From: DOZZ01 sp963792655
GTDB taxonomy: Bacteria > Acidobacteriota > Terriglobia > Bryobacterales > Bryobacteraceae
Length of the DNA stretch: 64,000 nt
Direction of reading: 5' to 3'
NCBI GenBank assembly: GCA_963792655.1
Contig: CAWBWU010000001.1
Location: 248,001-312,000 of the forward strand
The notes under the pieces: model-generated
Told to the model about the DNA's origin: nothing
What the model saw: the letters and a program-made list of their open reading frames with translations, nothing else
Databases searched by the model: none
Program-made: the position numbers and the translations under genes
In this document: in pieces, positions 10,159 to 18,946 of the stretch
Position numbering within the stretch: position 1 is the first letter of the stretch
How the letters are laid out: each line of letters opens with the position of its first letter

Positions 10159-11302
10159 ACTCTGCTTCATTGTCGAGAGCGGTTGCGACGTGCGGCTGGT
10201 GGAAGAACTCGCGAGCCGGTTTCCGCTGCGCATTCTCGCGCGCCGCATTGCCGGGGGTGTAGAGATCAGCAGAGTGCCGCGCGTACCGGTCGACATCCAC
10301 GTCGGGCCGGCGTCGCGGCTTGCCTTTGCGTTGCTTGCCTTCCGTACCGTGTGGGCCGAGCGCGACCGCGACTGCTTCGTTCTGGTGCAAGGCTACGGAG
10401 CAGCGGCGCTGGCCGCCAACATCGCGGCAAGACTGGGTGGCCTCCCGTCGCGCATGCTGGTCTGCAGTCCGGTGGAGGCGTACTATCGCTGCCGGCACCC
10501 ACGCGGCGGACCAGCGCTGTCACTGCTCTCGGTGCTTGCGCGCGTCAACGCGCGAATCGGCGCTGGATACATTGTGCTCAGCGAATATCTCGCCCAGGTA
10601 GTGCGCGCGCATGGCACAAGGCTGCCGGTTGACCGCATTCCGCTGTACGGCGTCGATACGACACGCTTTTCGCCAACTCTCGAAACGCGCGCCAGTGTAC
10701 GGCGTGCGCTCAACCTTCGCACTGAGGGCAAGCTCCTCTTTTTCAGCAGCCGCGTCGCGCCCGAGAAAGATAGCGCCACTTTGCTGCGCGCCTTGAAGCA
10801 CCTGCACGATCGCGCGCACGACGTTACGATCGTGCACCGCAGCGGCAATTGGCGCGAGTTCGTGCGCTTAGCGGAGGCGTGCGGCGTGTCTCAGCATGTC
10901 GACGCAGCCGACGCTTTGGCGCCGGGCGACAATTTGGCACAGCACTACCGCGCGAGTGATCTTTGCGTGCAAGCCAGCCGCGAGGAAGGCCTGGGCTTCT
11001 CAGTGCTGGAAGCACTGGCCTGCGGAACACCGGTGGTTGCGGCAGCAGTGGGCGGCTTGCGCGAAACGATACGCGAACCGCAAACGGGGTGGACGTACGA
11101 ACCGGGCAACGCTGAAGCTCTGGCAGATGCTATTGAGCGCGCGCTGAGCGATCCGGCGGAAGCGGCGCGGCGCGCAGCGCGAGGGCGTGCGATGGTGCAG
11201 TCCACTTTTGAATCGAAGCTGGTGTTCGACGCGTTCGAAAACCTGGTGCGGGCTCAAACGACGTCTGCGGTCGCGGAACGTGCGGAGGCAAGCAACGCTT
11301 GA
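10151..11302 (+). CDS. Glycosyltransferase, GT4 family
   Basis: An intact 383-residue GT-B glycosyltransferase with an ATG at 10151, eight bases before the upstream stop. The N-terminal domain lacks the usual glycine-rich loop and starts PELCFIVESGCDVRLVEELA. The donor domain has IPLYGVDTTRFSP, LLFFSSRVAPEKDSATLL and the E-x7-E motif in REEGLGFSVLEALACG. It sits in the run of overlapping transferase genes, so it probably adds one sugar of the repeat unit. Specificity cannot be predicted. Confidence 0.87.
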   Translation: MPELCFIVESGCDVRLVEELASRFPLRILARRIAGGVEISRVPRVPVDIHVGPASRLAFALLAFRTVWAERDRDCFVLVQGYGAAALAANIAARLGGLPSRMLVCSPVEAYYRCRHPRGGPALSLLSVLARVNARIGAGYIVLSEYLAQVVRAHGTRLPVDRIPLYGVDTTRFSPTLETRASVRRALNLRTEGKLLFFSSRVAPEKDSATLLRALKHLHDRAHDVTIVHRSGNWREFVRLAEACGVSQHVDAADALAPGDNLAQHYRASDLCVQASREEGLGFSVLEALACGTPVVAAAVGGLRETIREPQTGWTYEPGNAEALADAIERALSDPAEAARRAARGRAMVQSTFESKLVFDAFENLVRAQTTSAVAERAEASNA

Positions 11303-12466
11303 AGCGCCCGCGCGTTGGAGTGATCTGCGACTTTGCCGAGGAGCAATGGCCCAGTATGGACCTGGTCGGCAACATGCTGCTGCGCCACATGCCGCCCGGG
11401 TTTATGGCCGAGCGCATCCAGCCCCAGGCTGCGCGCGCGCTTCACTGCCGTGCCCGGCCTGGCGAACTCCACGCACGCGTTCAATGCCGACCGGGTCTGC
11501 AACCGCTTTTTGGATTACCCGCGTCTGCTGCTGCGCACGCAACATCAGTACGATGTGTTTCATCTGGTGGACCACAGCTACGCGCAACTGTTGCATCATC
11601 TGCCGGTTGGCCGCGTGCTGGTCACCTGTCACGACCTCGACACGTTCTGGAGCGTACTCGATCCTGCGCGTGAGCCGCGCAACTGGGCCTTTCGCCGCAT
11701 GATGGAGCGCACGCTCTCGGGCTTACGCAAAGCTGCTTTGGTGACTTGTCCGAGCCGTTCGACACGTTCCGCGCTGCTCGAGTACAACGTGGTCGCGCCG
11801 GAGCGAGTGATTGTGGTTCCTAACGGCGTAGACGAGCATTTCACACCGCAGCGGGACAGCGTAGCCGACGAACGAATCGCCGCTCGCCTGGGCCCGCCCC
11901 GGCCTGAGTTATTGCACGTGGGCAGCACGATCCCGCGGAAACGGATCGACCTGCTGCTCGAAGTATTCGCTCGCGTGCGCCGCGACATTCCCGATGCGCG
12001 ATTGTTGCGCGTGGGTTCGCCGCTCACGCGCGAGCAGCGGTCGCTTGCGACTTCGCGCGGCATCCTCGCGAGCATCGATGAGTTGGGCACTCTCACGTCG
12101 CGCGACCTGGCTGCGGTCTACCGTCGCGCGTCGGTGGTGTTGCAGCCCTCATCGTCAGAAGGTTTTGGTTTGCCGGTAGCGGAGGCGCTCGCGTGCGGCG
12201 CCACGGTAATTGCGAGCGACCTGCCCGTTCTCCGCGAAGTGGGTGGGACTTCGGCCCAGTACTGTCCGGTCGGGGATGTGGAGCAGTGGAGCCGCGCCGT
12301 TGTTGATTCTTTGCGCAAAGTCGCGCAAAATAACGTATCGCCGATGCGGCTCGCGGCTCCTGCTCCGTTTAGCTGGATTCGCTTCACGCAAGCTTCCGCT
12401 CGCCTTTATAGCCGGTTGCTGACGGGAGACGTTTCGATCACAGGCAGTAAGGAGCCACAGTTCTGA
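11299..12466 (+). CDS. Glycosyltransferase, GT4 family (frame broken once)
   Basis: The gene starts at TTG 11299 overlapping the previous TGA. The N-terminus reads KRPRVGVICDFAEEQWPSMD. It changes frame inside a GC-repeat near 11430-11445, then continues as HAFNADRVCNRFLDYPRLLL through the GT4 donor domain: VVPNGVDEHFTPQ, LLHVGSTIPRKRIDLLLEVF and SSEGFGLPVAEALACG. One extra base in the GCGCGCGCG run explains the break. The C-terminus carries an AAGGAG that is probably the ribosome site of the next gene. Confidence 0.83.
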
Positions 12467-13464
12467 CGCGGAAGGCGCTCATCACAGGTATCACCGGGCA
12501 AGATGGCAGTTACCTCGCCGAACACCTGCTCTCGCTTGGCTATGAGGTGCATGGCCTGGTGCGGCGTGTGGCGCTCGAAGAACCCGCCCGGCGCTTGGGC
12601 CGCATCCGGCATCTGTTGAATCTGCTGACGCTGCATCCGGCGAGCCTCGAGAGTTATCCAAGCATCTTTCACGTCATCAAAAGCCAGCAGTTCGACGAGG
12701 TTTATCATCTGGCGGCGCAGAGCTTTGTCGCCGAGAGCTTTGCGGATGGCTTTTCGACGATGAACTCGAACATCAACGGCACCCACTTCGTGCTCGCGGC
12801 TCTGCGCGAGTTGGCGCCGAACTGCCGTTTTTACTTTGCCGGTTCGAGTGAGATGTTCGGGCTGGCGCAGCAGACGCCGCAATGCGAGACTACGCCGTTT
12901 CATCCGCGCAGTCCGTACGGCATCAGCAAAGTAGCGGGATTCCACCTCACCACGAACTACCGCGAGGCGCACGGCATGTTCTGTTCGAGCGGCATCATGT
13001 TCAACCACGAAGGCCCGCGCCGCGGATTTGAATTCGTCACGCGCAAGATCACGCGGGGCGCCGCGCGCATCAAGCTCGGGCTCGATGAGGAGCTGCGTCT
13101 GGGCAACCTCGACGCGAAGCGCGACTGGGGCCATGCCGCGGATTATGTGCGCGCGATGCACCTGATTCTGCAGCAGGATGAGCCGCAAGACTTTGTCGTG
13201 GCCACCGGAATCACTCATAGCGTGCGGGACTTCTGCGAGATCGTGTTTTCCGAAATTGGTCTCGACTACCGCGATTACGTGCGCTGTGACCAGCAGTTCT
13301 ACCGTCCGGCCGAAGTGGATTTACTGGTAGGCGATGCCTCGAAGGCGCGCCGCGTGCTTGGCTGGGCGCCGACCTACACGTTCCCGGGCCTCGCGCGCGA
13401 GATGGTGCATGCGGATATGGAGTCCGTCGCCAGAATGCACGGGGAATCGACTTATGCACGCTAG
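12463..13464 (+). CDS. gmd: GDP-mannose 4,6-dehydratase
   Basis: A 333-residue extended short-chain dehydrogenase that converts GDP-D-mannose to GDP-4-keto-6-deoxymannose, the precursor of fucose, rhamnose or talose units. It has the NAD(P)-binding motif GITGQDGSYL, SSEMFG with the catalytic Ser/Glu region, YGISK (YxxxK), NHEGPRRG and RDWGHAADYV, all diagnostic of Gmd. The conserved protein starts at TRKALITG, and an in-frame stop at 12448 leaves no ATG, GTG or TTG upstream. The best candidate is CTG at 12463, eight bases after AAGGAG. The next enzyme (reductase or epimerase) is not in the window, so the final sugar is open. Confidence 0.92.
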   Translation: MTRKALITGITGQDGSYLAEHLLSLGYEVHGLVRRVALEEPARRLGRIRHLLNLLTLHPASLESYPSIFHVIKSQQFDEVYHLAAQSFVAESFADGFSTMNSNINGTHFVLAALRELAPNCRFYFAGSSEMFGLAQQTPQCETTPFHPRSPYGISKVAGFHLTTNYREAHGMFCSSGIMFNHEGPRRGFEFVTRKITRGAARIKLGLDEELRLGNLDAKRDWGHAADYVRAMHLILQQDEPQDFVVATGITHSVRDFCEIVFSEIGLDYRDYVRCDQQFYRPAEVDLLVGDASKARRVLGWAPTYTFPGLAREMVHADMESVARMHGESTYAR

Positions 13465-14641
13465 TCGCCCGCGCGTCCTGCATATCGGAAAGTTCTACCC
13501 GCCACACATGGGTGGAATCGAGACGCACCTGCAACTGCTCTGTCGCGAGCTCGCGCGTTCGCTCGAAGTAGAAGCAATTGTGTCGAGCGACGGCGCGCGC
13601 TCCGATACGTTTTTCGATGGTGACGTGAAGGTGACGCGCGTCGGGCAATGGCGGCAGGTGGCTTCGACGCCTTTGTGCCCAGGCATGCTGAGCCGCTTTT
13701 CGAAATCCCAAGCGGATCTGGTGCACATCCATTTACCGAATCCCGCCGCGACTGTTGCCTTGCTCGCGAGCAGCTACGCGGGGCCGATCGTGGTGAGTTA
13801 TCACAGCGACATCGTGCGCCAGAAAGTGCTGGGCGCGGCGTTTCGTCCGCTGCTTGAAAAGTTACTGGAACGCGCTGCGGCGATCGTGTGCTCGTCGGCA
13901 AACTATCTGGCCACTTCGCATCCACTGCGGCGCTTCCGGGAGCACTGTGAAGTGATCCCGTACGGAATCGATTCCGCCGAAGTGTGCCGCACCCGCACGC
14001 CGGAGGTGTTGCGCATCCGCGCGGAGCACGGGGAGCGCATTGTGCTTGGCGTGGGGCGGCAGGTCTACTACAAGGGCTTCGACGTTCTGGTGCAAGCCAT
14101 GGCGACAGACGAAGCACGCGCGCTCGGGGCCAAGCTGCTGCTGATCGGCGATGGCCCGTTGCGGGAAGCGCGGCAGCGGCAGATCGATGACTTGGGGCTC
14201 GCAGGCACCGTGGTCCTGTTGGGACCAGTCGATGATGTCGGGCCGTATTACCAGGCGGCAGATGTGTTTGTGCTGCCTTCCATCGCGCGCAGTGAAGCAT
14301 TTGGGATCGTGCAGTTGGAAGCTATGGCCTGCGGCACGCCGGTCATCAATACGGGTCTCAACTCGGGCGTTCCGTTTGTCAGCCGCGACGGTGAGAGCGG
14401 CGTCACGGTGCCGCCGCATGACGCGCAGGCGCTGAGCAATGCGGTGTGTCGTTTGTTGGGCAACCGCGAGCTCCGCGACCGGTTGGGAAGAGCCGGACGG
14501 ACGCGGGTCGCAAATGAATTTACCGCAGCGCTGATGGCGGACCGCTATTTCGATCTTTACGAGCGGATTCTAAAAGTACCAGTACCGCGTCCGGGAGGCC
14601 AGGAAATGGCCGCTTCGGCCCCTTGCGGAGGCGCCCGGTGA
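13454..14641 (+). CDS. Glycosyltransferase, GT4 family
   Basis: A 395-residue GT-B glycosyltransferase, ATG at 13454 inside the end of gmd. The acceptor domain has IGKFYPPHMGGIETHLQLL. The donor domain has VIPYGIDSAEV, LGVGRQVYYKGFDVLVQA and RSEAFGIVQLEAMACG (E-x7-E). It resembles mannosyl/rhamnosyl-type GT4 enzymes, and its place right after the GDP-mannose dehydratase suggests a GDP-deoxyhexose donor; that is inference. It is the last gene of the exopolysaccharide block before the 77-base gap leading to the PEP-CTERM/lasso operon. A small hairpin (GGCCG-CTT-CGGCC, 14608-14620) lies in its last codons. Confidence 0.87.
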   Translation: MHASRPRVLHIGKFYPPHMGGIETHLQLLCRELARSLEVEAIVSSDGARSDTFFDGDVKVTRVGQWRQVASTPLCPGMLSRFSKSQADLVHIHLPNPAATVALLASSYAGPIVVSYHSDIVRQKVLGAAFRPLLEKLLERAAAIVCSSANYLATSHPLRRFREHCEVIPYGIDSAEVCRTRTPEVLRIRAEHGERIVLGVGRQVYYKGFDVLVQAMATDEARALGAKLLLIGDGPLREARQRQIDDLGLAGTVVLLGPVDDVGPYYQAADVFVLPSIARSEAFGIVQLEAMACGTPVINTGLNSGVPFVSRDGESGVTVPPHDAQALSNAVCRLLGNRELRDRLGRAGRTRVANEFTAALMADRYFDLYERILKVPVPRPGGQEMAASAPCGGAR

Positions 14642-14718
14642 TACCCCAGACGTGGTATAGATACAGGAAGCCTTTTTTTGCAAGTAAGCCGGTCCGCCGG
14701 GACCAAGGAGCATTTGGG

Positions 14719-15552
14719 ATGCATCGCGATCGTTTGAGCCGCGCCGTAGTCGTGGCGGTGGGAGCGCTGTTTGCGCTTCTCCGCGTCGCATCGGCAACGC
14801 CCATCACGATTACGATCACGCCCTCGGTGGGACCCGCCGTAAACGATCCGGCGTATACCCAGTACGCGGCAAACTCGATCTTTGGCCAAATGAACGGGAC
14901 CACGGTCAGTAACCAGGCGACCGACCCCGCAGCTTACGCTCCTACCAGTTCGCTGACCGTTGCCCAGATGGTCTACACCGCGGATTACAACTCATGGATG
15001 GGTACTGCCGATCCTACAGGACCCTTCGCCAATGAGCACGGCAACGCGCTCTACTTCGGCGTCAACATTCAGGGCAACGGCAACACCTTCTCGCTCGCGC
15101 AGTTGAACGAGATGGTGAACAGCAGTGATCCGACCAATTATTTCCACGACGTCTTCAGCTATAGCCAGTCGAGTTACAGCAAGTTCCTGCAAGGCATTAC
15201 TCCGAGCGGGCAGGTGATTACGTCAGGGCCGGCGACTCAGGTCGTCAGCCAGATTTTGTATGTCGGGATCAGTTTGTCCTTCGATGGCAGTAAGTACAAC
15301 TTCTCGAACTATCCCAGTGATCAGGCGACGCTCGATGCAGCGATTGCAGATTACAACCAGTTCGCCGGCAACATTACGACCACTTACTCGTTGAGCAACA
15401 CGAGGCCGCTGGTGACCAGTTCCGTCACCGTGCCGCTGAATTCGACGGTGCCAGAGCCCACGACGGCACTGATCGGCGGGGTGGGCTTGATCGCGGTCCT
15501 GATTACCGCCAGCCGCAGGCAAAGCACGCGGCGTAATGCCGATGCAGACTGA
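14719..15552 (+). CDS. PEP-CTERM surface/secreted protein
   Basis: A 277-residue exported protein of unknown function. It has an AAGGAG eight bases before ATG 14719 and a signal peptide (VVAVGALFALLRVASA). The low-complexity, Thr/Ser/Asn/Gly-rich body contains no cysteine. The C-terminal sorting signal reads VPEPTTALIGGVGLIAVLI followed by SRRQSTRR, which is the PEP motif, one membrane helix and a basic end. Proteins with this tail are processed by an exosortase and are usually tied to exopolysaccharide production; no exosortase gene is in the window. The last 17 bases overlap the PqqD-like gene of the lasso locus, so the two are probably translationally coupled. Confidence 0.85.
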   Translation: MHRDRLSRAVVVAVGALFALLRVASATPITITITPSVGPAVNDPAYTQYAANSIFGQMNGTTVSNQATDPAAYAPTSSLTVAQMVYTADYNSWMGTADPTGPFANEHGNALYFGVNIQGNGNTFSLAQLNEMVNSSDPTNYFHDVFSYSQSSYSKFLQGITPSGQVITSGPATQVVSQILYVGISLSFDGSKYNFSNYPSDQATLDAAIADYNQFAGNITTTYSLSNTRPLVTSSVTVPLNSTVPEPTTALIGGVGLIAVLITASRRQSTRRNADAD

Positions 15553-15832
15553 GCTTTCCCCGGACGCGATGATTGTCGCGGCAAAAAACCAGGTGTGGTG
15601 TGAGATCGATGGCGAGGCGGCCATCCTGCATTTGGGCCAAGGGCGCTATTACGGTCTCAATCCGGTGGGCGCTCGCATCTGGAAACTGATTGAGACGCCG
15701 TGCTCGATCGAAGATGTTGCGCAGACCATTGCCGACGAGTACGAAGTAGAGTTGCCGGTGTGCCTCGCGGACGTCCGCCGCTGGGCCGGCAGCATGCAAG
15801 AGAAGGGCTTGATCGAGCCCGTTCGTGACTGA
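15536..15832 (+). CDS. PqqD-like RiPP recognition element (lasso peptide B1 protein)
   Basis: A 98-residue PqqD-family protein. The sequence has the typical beta-strand start (VWCEIDGEAAILHL), GRYYGLNPVGARIWKLIE, then the helical part SIEDVAQTIADEYEV and ADVRRWAGSMQEKGLI. In lasso-peptide biosynthesis the stand-alone B1 protein binds the precursor leader and delivers it to the B2 protease and the cyclase. Its ATG lies inside the PEP-CTERM gene, and its stop is overlapped by B2. The order PqqD, B2, cyclase, precursor makes the B1 role strong even though PqqD folds also serve other peptide systems. Confidence 0.9.
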   Translation: MPMQTELSPDAMIVAAKNQVWCEIDGEAAILHLGQGRYYGLNPVGARIWKLIETPCSIEDVAQTIADEYEVELPVCLADVRRWAGSMQEKGLIEPVRD

Positions 15833-16199
15833 CATGCAGCGCAGTGTTGTTCAATGCGAAGCTGCAGTACTGGTTCTTTTCTTCCGAGCGGTGCTGTGGT
15901 GTGTTTCAGCAAACACCGTCATGCGCATTCCCGCATTGCGTGCGCGGGCCATGCGTTGCACCACAGATGTCGCCGGCGTGGCGCGAGCGGTGAATGCCGT
16001 GCCGTTCGGCAATTGTCTGGTGAAGGCGTTTGCCTGCCAGTGGCTTCTTGCGTGGCACGGGCATGCGTCTGAGATAAAGATCGGGGTCCGTCTGCAGAAC
16101 CGGTTTGGCGCGCATGCGTGGGTTGAGTGCCAAGGGACGGTTGCTTGCGGTGCGACGCCCGAAGTATTTCAGCCGCTTCTCGCACTTAGCCGCACTTGA
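15825..16199 (+). CDS. Lasso peptide leader peptidase, transglutaminase-like (B2 protein)
   Basis: A 124-residue cysteine protease of the lasso B2 family, starting at GTG 15825 and overlapping B1 by eight bases. The fold is transglutaminase-like. The predicted catalytic Cys64 sits in FGNCLVKAFACQWLL and His97 in FGAHAWVECQG, with the IGVR strand between, as in characterised B2 proteins. The enzyme cuts the precursor directly before the core glycine. It lacks an N-terminal PqqD domain, which is supplied by the separate B1 gene, so this is a split B1/B2 system. The TGA overlaps the cyclase start. Confidence 0.9.
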   Translation: MTDMQRSVVQCEAAVLVLFFRAVLWCVSANTVMRIPALRARAMRCTTDVAGVARAVNAVPFGNCLVKAFACQWLLAWHGHASEIKIGVRLQNRFGAHAWVECQGTVACGATPEVFQPLLALSRT

Positions 16200-17827
16200 A
16201 CCTCTTCGCTGCTGTCGCCTGGGGCAACGCGCAGCCGCAGCTTGCAGGGAGCTCCGTCGCGCGCGGACCCTTCACAGTTCTTTTCGACGGCTATGCACAC
16301 CGACGCTCAATTCGTAGCGGAGCAGTGGGAGCGGAGCGGCACCGGCGCTCTACCGCTGTTCGAAGGCGACTGGGCGCTTGGCCTGTGGGACGCCAACTCG
16401 CGGACGCTCACGCTGGCGCGGTCTGCATTCGGCTTTCGGCCACTCTACTTTTATGCGGGCCCGCGAAGTTTTGCGTGCGCGTCGAGCGTCCGCGAACTAC
16501 TCGCCCAACCTGACACCCCGAGCGAAATCGATGAGGCAATTGCGGCCGAGCACCTCACCGGGACACTCCGCAGCCGCACCGGGACGCTTTATCGGGACAT
16601 TCAGAAAGTTGAGCCCGGCTGCTTCGTTCAGGCGACTTCGGGCGGCATCACACAGCGGCGCTTTTGGGATCTTCAGGCCGGTTCCACTCAGCTCAGCTTG
16701 CCGGATGCCGCGTTGGAGTTGCGCGAAACCGTGCAGTCGGCTGTGCGGCTGCGTTGGGCGGATGACGCAGCGGTGGAGCTCAGCGGCGGCATCGACTCAT
16801 CCGTGATTGCCTCGCAAGCGGCGTTGCTGGCCCGCGATGTTTCGGCGTATTCGCTCGTCTATCCGGGGCTCGACTGCGATGAAAGTGACTTTATTGCAGC
16901 GGTGTCGCAACATGCGCGGTTGCGATCGCACTGCTTCAACGCTGTTCGCACTACGCCTGCAGACTGGGCACGACAGGTACGCGAGACAGGTTTGCCGCCG
17001 CTCACACCAAACGTGTCCGCCTCATCGGAACTTCGGCGAGCTGCTGCAACCCATCGCGTGTTGCTGACCGGTCACGGTGGAGACGAGTTCTTCACTGGTT
17101 CCGCAGCTCATTACGCGGACCTGACGCGAAGCTTTCGCTTCGGCAGACTGGCGCGTATGGCTGCACAGGACCGCGTCGCGGCGGGCACTTGGCAAAACTT
17201 CGCTAGAACTCTGCGGCTCGGCTTTAGCCCGATTGTTCCGATGGCGCTCAAAAATACGCCTCTGCCACATCCACGTTGGCTGAATCCGGATTTCGTAAGG
17301 CGTACGTCGCTTCTCGATCGCATCGAGCAAAGCGCTACATGTGGCGATCACTTGCCCAATTTGTGCAGCGTGAGATCTACCGCGCGGTCCACAGCGGCCA
17401 GGCACTCCACCTTAGAGAAGAGAATGAACGCGCGGCGGCCGCAGTAGGCTTGGAATACCGGCATCCGTTTTTCGATCGCGCCGTCGCTCAGTTAGGGTTC
17501 AGCATGCCTGACAATTTCCGCCGCAACGGATTGGTGACAAAGCTGGTCATGCGCGAAGCATTCGCGAATGATCTGCCCGCCTCCGTGCTGGCCCGCACGG
17601 CCAAGGCGGAGTTCCGTCACCTGTTTCTCAACGCGTTCGAAGACTTCGGTGAACTGCGAAAGGACGCGCAGGTGGTGCAGCGGGGTTGGGTGAATGCGGC
17701 GCGCTTCAACGAGGCTCTCCAAGACAAATCGAAAGCCCCGATCTGGCCTGCGTGGAGCGTCGTCGCGCTCGAGAACTGGTTGCAGAATGTGGACTTGCCG
17801 GGTACCAGTAGTCCTGGGTTGGATTGA
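16196..17827 (+). CDS. Asparagine-synthetase-like lasso cyclase (C protein; frame broken twice)
   Basis: An AsnB homologue that would adenylate the core Asp side chain and form the isopeptide ring. The start is TTG 16196, overlapping the B2 stop. The N-terminal glutaminase-like domain begins NLFAAVAWGN and has no Cys2, unlike the canonical AsnB at 34395-36285 (MCGIAG), so it should not release ammonia from glutamine, as expected for lasso cyclases. The ATP-binding PP-loop is AVELSGGIDSSVIASQ (about residue 195), with GHGGDEFFTG further on. The frame shifts near 16292 (one extra base) and near 17340 (one base lost), and similarity is continuous across both. It ends 30 bases before the precursor gene. 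Confidence 0.88.
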
Positions 17828-17852
17828 CGAACGGGCTTAGAATCCGTAATAT
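17824..17852 (+). promoter_or_regulatory. Candidate sigma-70 promoter of the lasso precursor
   Basis: TTGACG (17824-17829) and TAATAT (17847-17852) are separated by exactly 17 bases, overlapping the cyclase stop codon. Transcription would start near 17859, at or just inside the first ATG (17858). That would give a leaderless message or use of the second in-frame ATG at 17870. A private promoter would let the precursor be made in excess over the enzymes. The prediction rests on sequence match only. Confidence 0.4.
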
Positions 17853-17857
17853 CAACC

Positions 17858-18025
17858 ATGGCGAGCAGTATGAATCCCAAGCAGCCCGACAAATCCGCCA
17901 AGTTGCCTTACACCGCACCGCAAGTGACGGCGTATGGCACCGTGGCCGAGTTGACCCGGGGTAGCCACGGCTCGCGCGCGGACAACGGCAGTCTCTCGAA
18001 CCCTCCGCCGGTTATCCAGCACTAG
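17858..18025 (+). CDS. Lasso peptide precursor (A peptide)
   Basis: A 55-residue precursor between the cyclase and the kinase. The leader carries the lasso signature Y-x2-P-x5-G-x4-LT: Tyr18, Pro21, Gly27, Leu32-Thr33, with Thr33 at position -2 of the cut. The core is residues 35-55 (bases 17960-18022). The predicted ring is GSHGSRAD, closed between the amino group of Gly1 and the side chain of Asp8. The tail is NGSLSNPPPVIQH. A PPP stretch and a terminal His are unusual; kinase-bearing clusters normally have a C-terminal Ser. No strong ribosome site precedes ATG 17858; ATG 17870 (Met5) is an alternative start that does not touch the recognition motif. B1 should bind the leader, B2 cut it and the cyclase close the ring. 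Confidence 0.88.
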   Translation: MASSMNPKQPDKSAKLPYTAPQVTAYGTVAELTRGSHGSRADNGSLSNPPPVIQH

Positions 18026-18029
18026 GCAG

Positions 18030-18047
18030 TTCCGCTTGCGTGCGGAA
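18030..18047 (+). promoter_or_regulatory. Inverted repeat at the precursor/kinase junction
   Basis: TTCCGC (18030-18035) and GCGGAA (18042-18047) form a perfect six-base stem with a six-base loop. The structure covers the GTG start of the kinase (18040). It could lower kinase translation relative to the precursor or protect the 3' end of a short precursor transcript. There is no T-run, so it is not a simple terminator. Confidence 0.35.
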
Positions 18048-18946
18048 GTTCTATCGCATCTACGGTATCGTGCTCGAAAGCGATAGCCCGTTGCCGGAGT
18101 TGCGCGAAGTCGCGCCGGTAGAAGCAGACTTTCACTTCACGTGCACGGCAAAAGTCACACACGACACTTTCCGGGAGTTCCACGGCTGGCCGGGCGCCGA
18201 CGGCCGCGACTGGCTCAGCTTCGCGCGATCAAAAGACAACACGTTCCGGCTCCGCTTTCCTGAGTTCGCCGACTTCTTCGTTTCACTCGCACAACACCAA
18301 ATTGCGTGCGTACCGCTGATCGGGACACTGCCGGAGATGTTGCGGCATCTCTTGCTCGACCAAGTGTTGCCGCTGGTACTGAGCAGCACGGGCAAGCTGA
18401 CCTTTCATGCCAGCGCAATCGAATACCGGGGCCGCGCCGCAGCATTCTTCGGGGAAAGCGGTAAAGGCAAATCGACACTGGCGCTCGCTCTGCAGAACGC
18501 CGGAGCGAAGCTGATTACCGATGATTGCCTGGTCGTCGACACCGCCGCCGACACACCGCTGGCCGTTCCCGGTTATGCAGGTGTGAGGTTATGGCCGGAG
18601 AGCGCGCGTGTACTCGACCCCGCAGCCACTCCCGCCGTATCGCTACAAAAGCGGCGTGTTGCCGCACCGCCAACGCCCCAACCGGTACCGCTACACCGCG
18701 TTTACGTGCTGGACGAGTTCGACTGGGCACGTTCAGATTCAGCCGGTGTCGGGTCTCGCAGCTTTCCTCGCGTTGCTGCGGTATGCCTTTGTGCTGGACA
18801 CCCAGGACACTGCGCTCGGTTCCCGCCAGTTCCTGCAGTTGAAGCGGATGAGTACGTTCGTGCGCGTGTGCGGGCTCTCGTATCCGCGCGAATTTGCGAG
18901 GCTGCCCGCAGTGGTCGAAGCCGTTTGCGAAGATCTGTCGGCATGA
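18040..18946 (+). CDS. HPr-kinase-like lasso peptide kinase (frame broken once)
   Basis: A P-loop kinase of the HprK-related type. It has an N-terminal domain of about 120 residues, then Walker A FFGESGKGKST (G138-T146) and the acidic ITDDCLVVD segment that binds metal and phosphate. In paeninodin-type lasso clusters this enzyme phosphorylates the peptide, usually at a C-terminal Ser. Here the precursor ends in His, so the target must be another residue or substrate. The start is GTG 18040, 14 bases after the precursor stop. The frame changes near 18727: one extra G in TGGGCAC explains it, and the correct C-terminus (PVSGLAAFLALLRYAFVLD) ends at 18946, overlapping the next ATG. Read uncorrected, the kinase appears falsely fused to the nucleotidyltransferase. 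Confidence 0.83.

Noticed and set aside
14673..14679. T7 run after the last exopolysaccharide gene, considered as part of a terminator
   Set aside because: The nearest GC hairpin (14608-14620) lies more than 50 bases upstream inside coding sequence, so it does not form a rho-independent terminator.
17858..18025. Alternative ring closures in the precursor (Asp or Glu at positions 7 or 9)
   Set aside because: Only Asp8 is acidic in the core; positions 7 and 9 are Ala and Asn.
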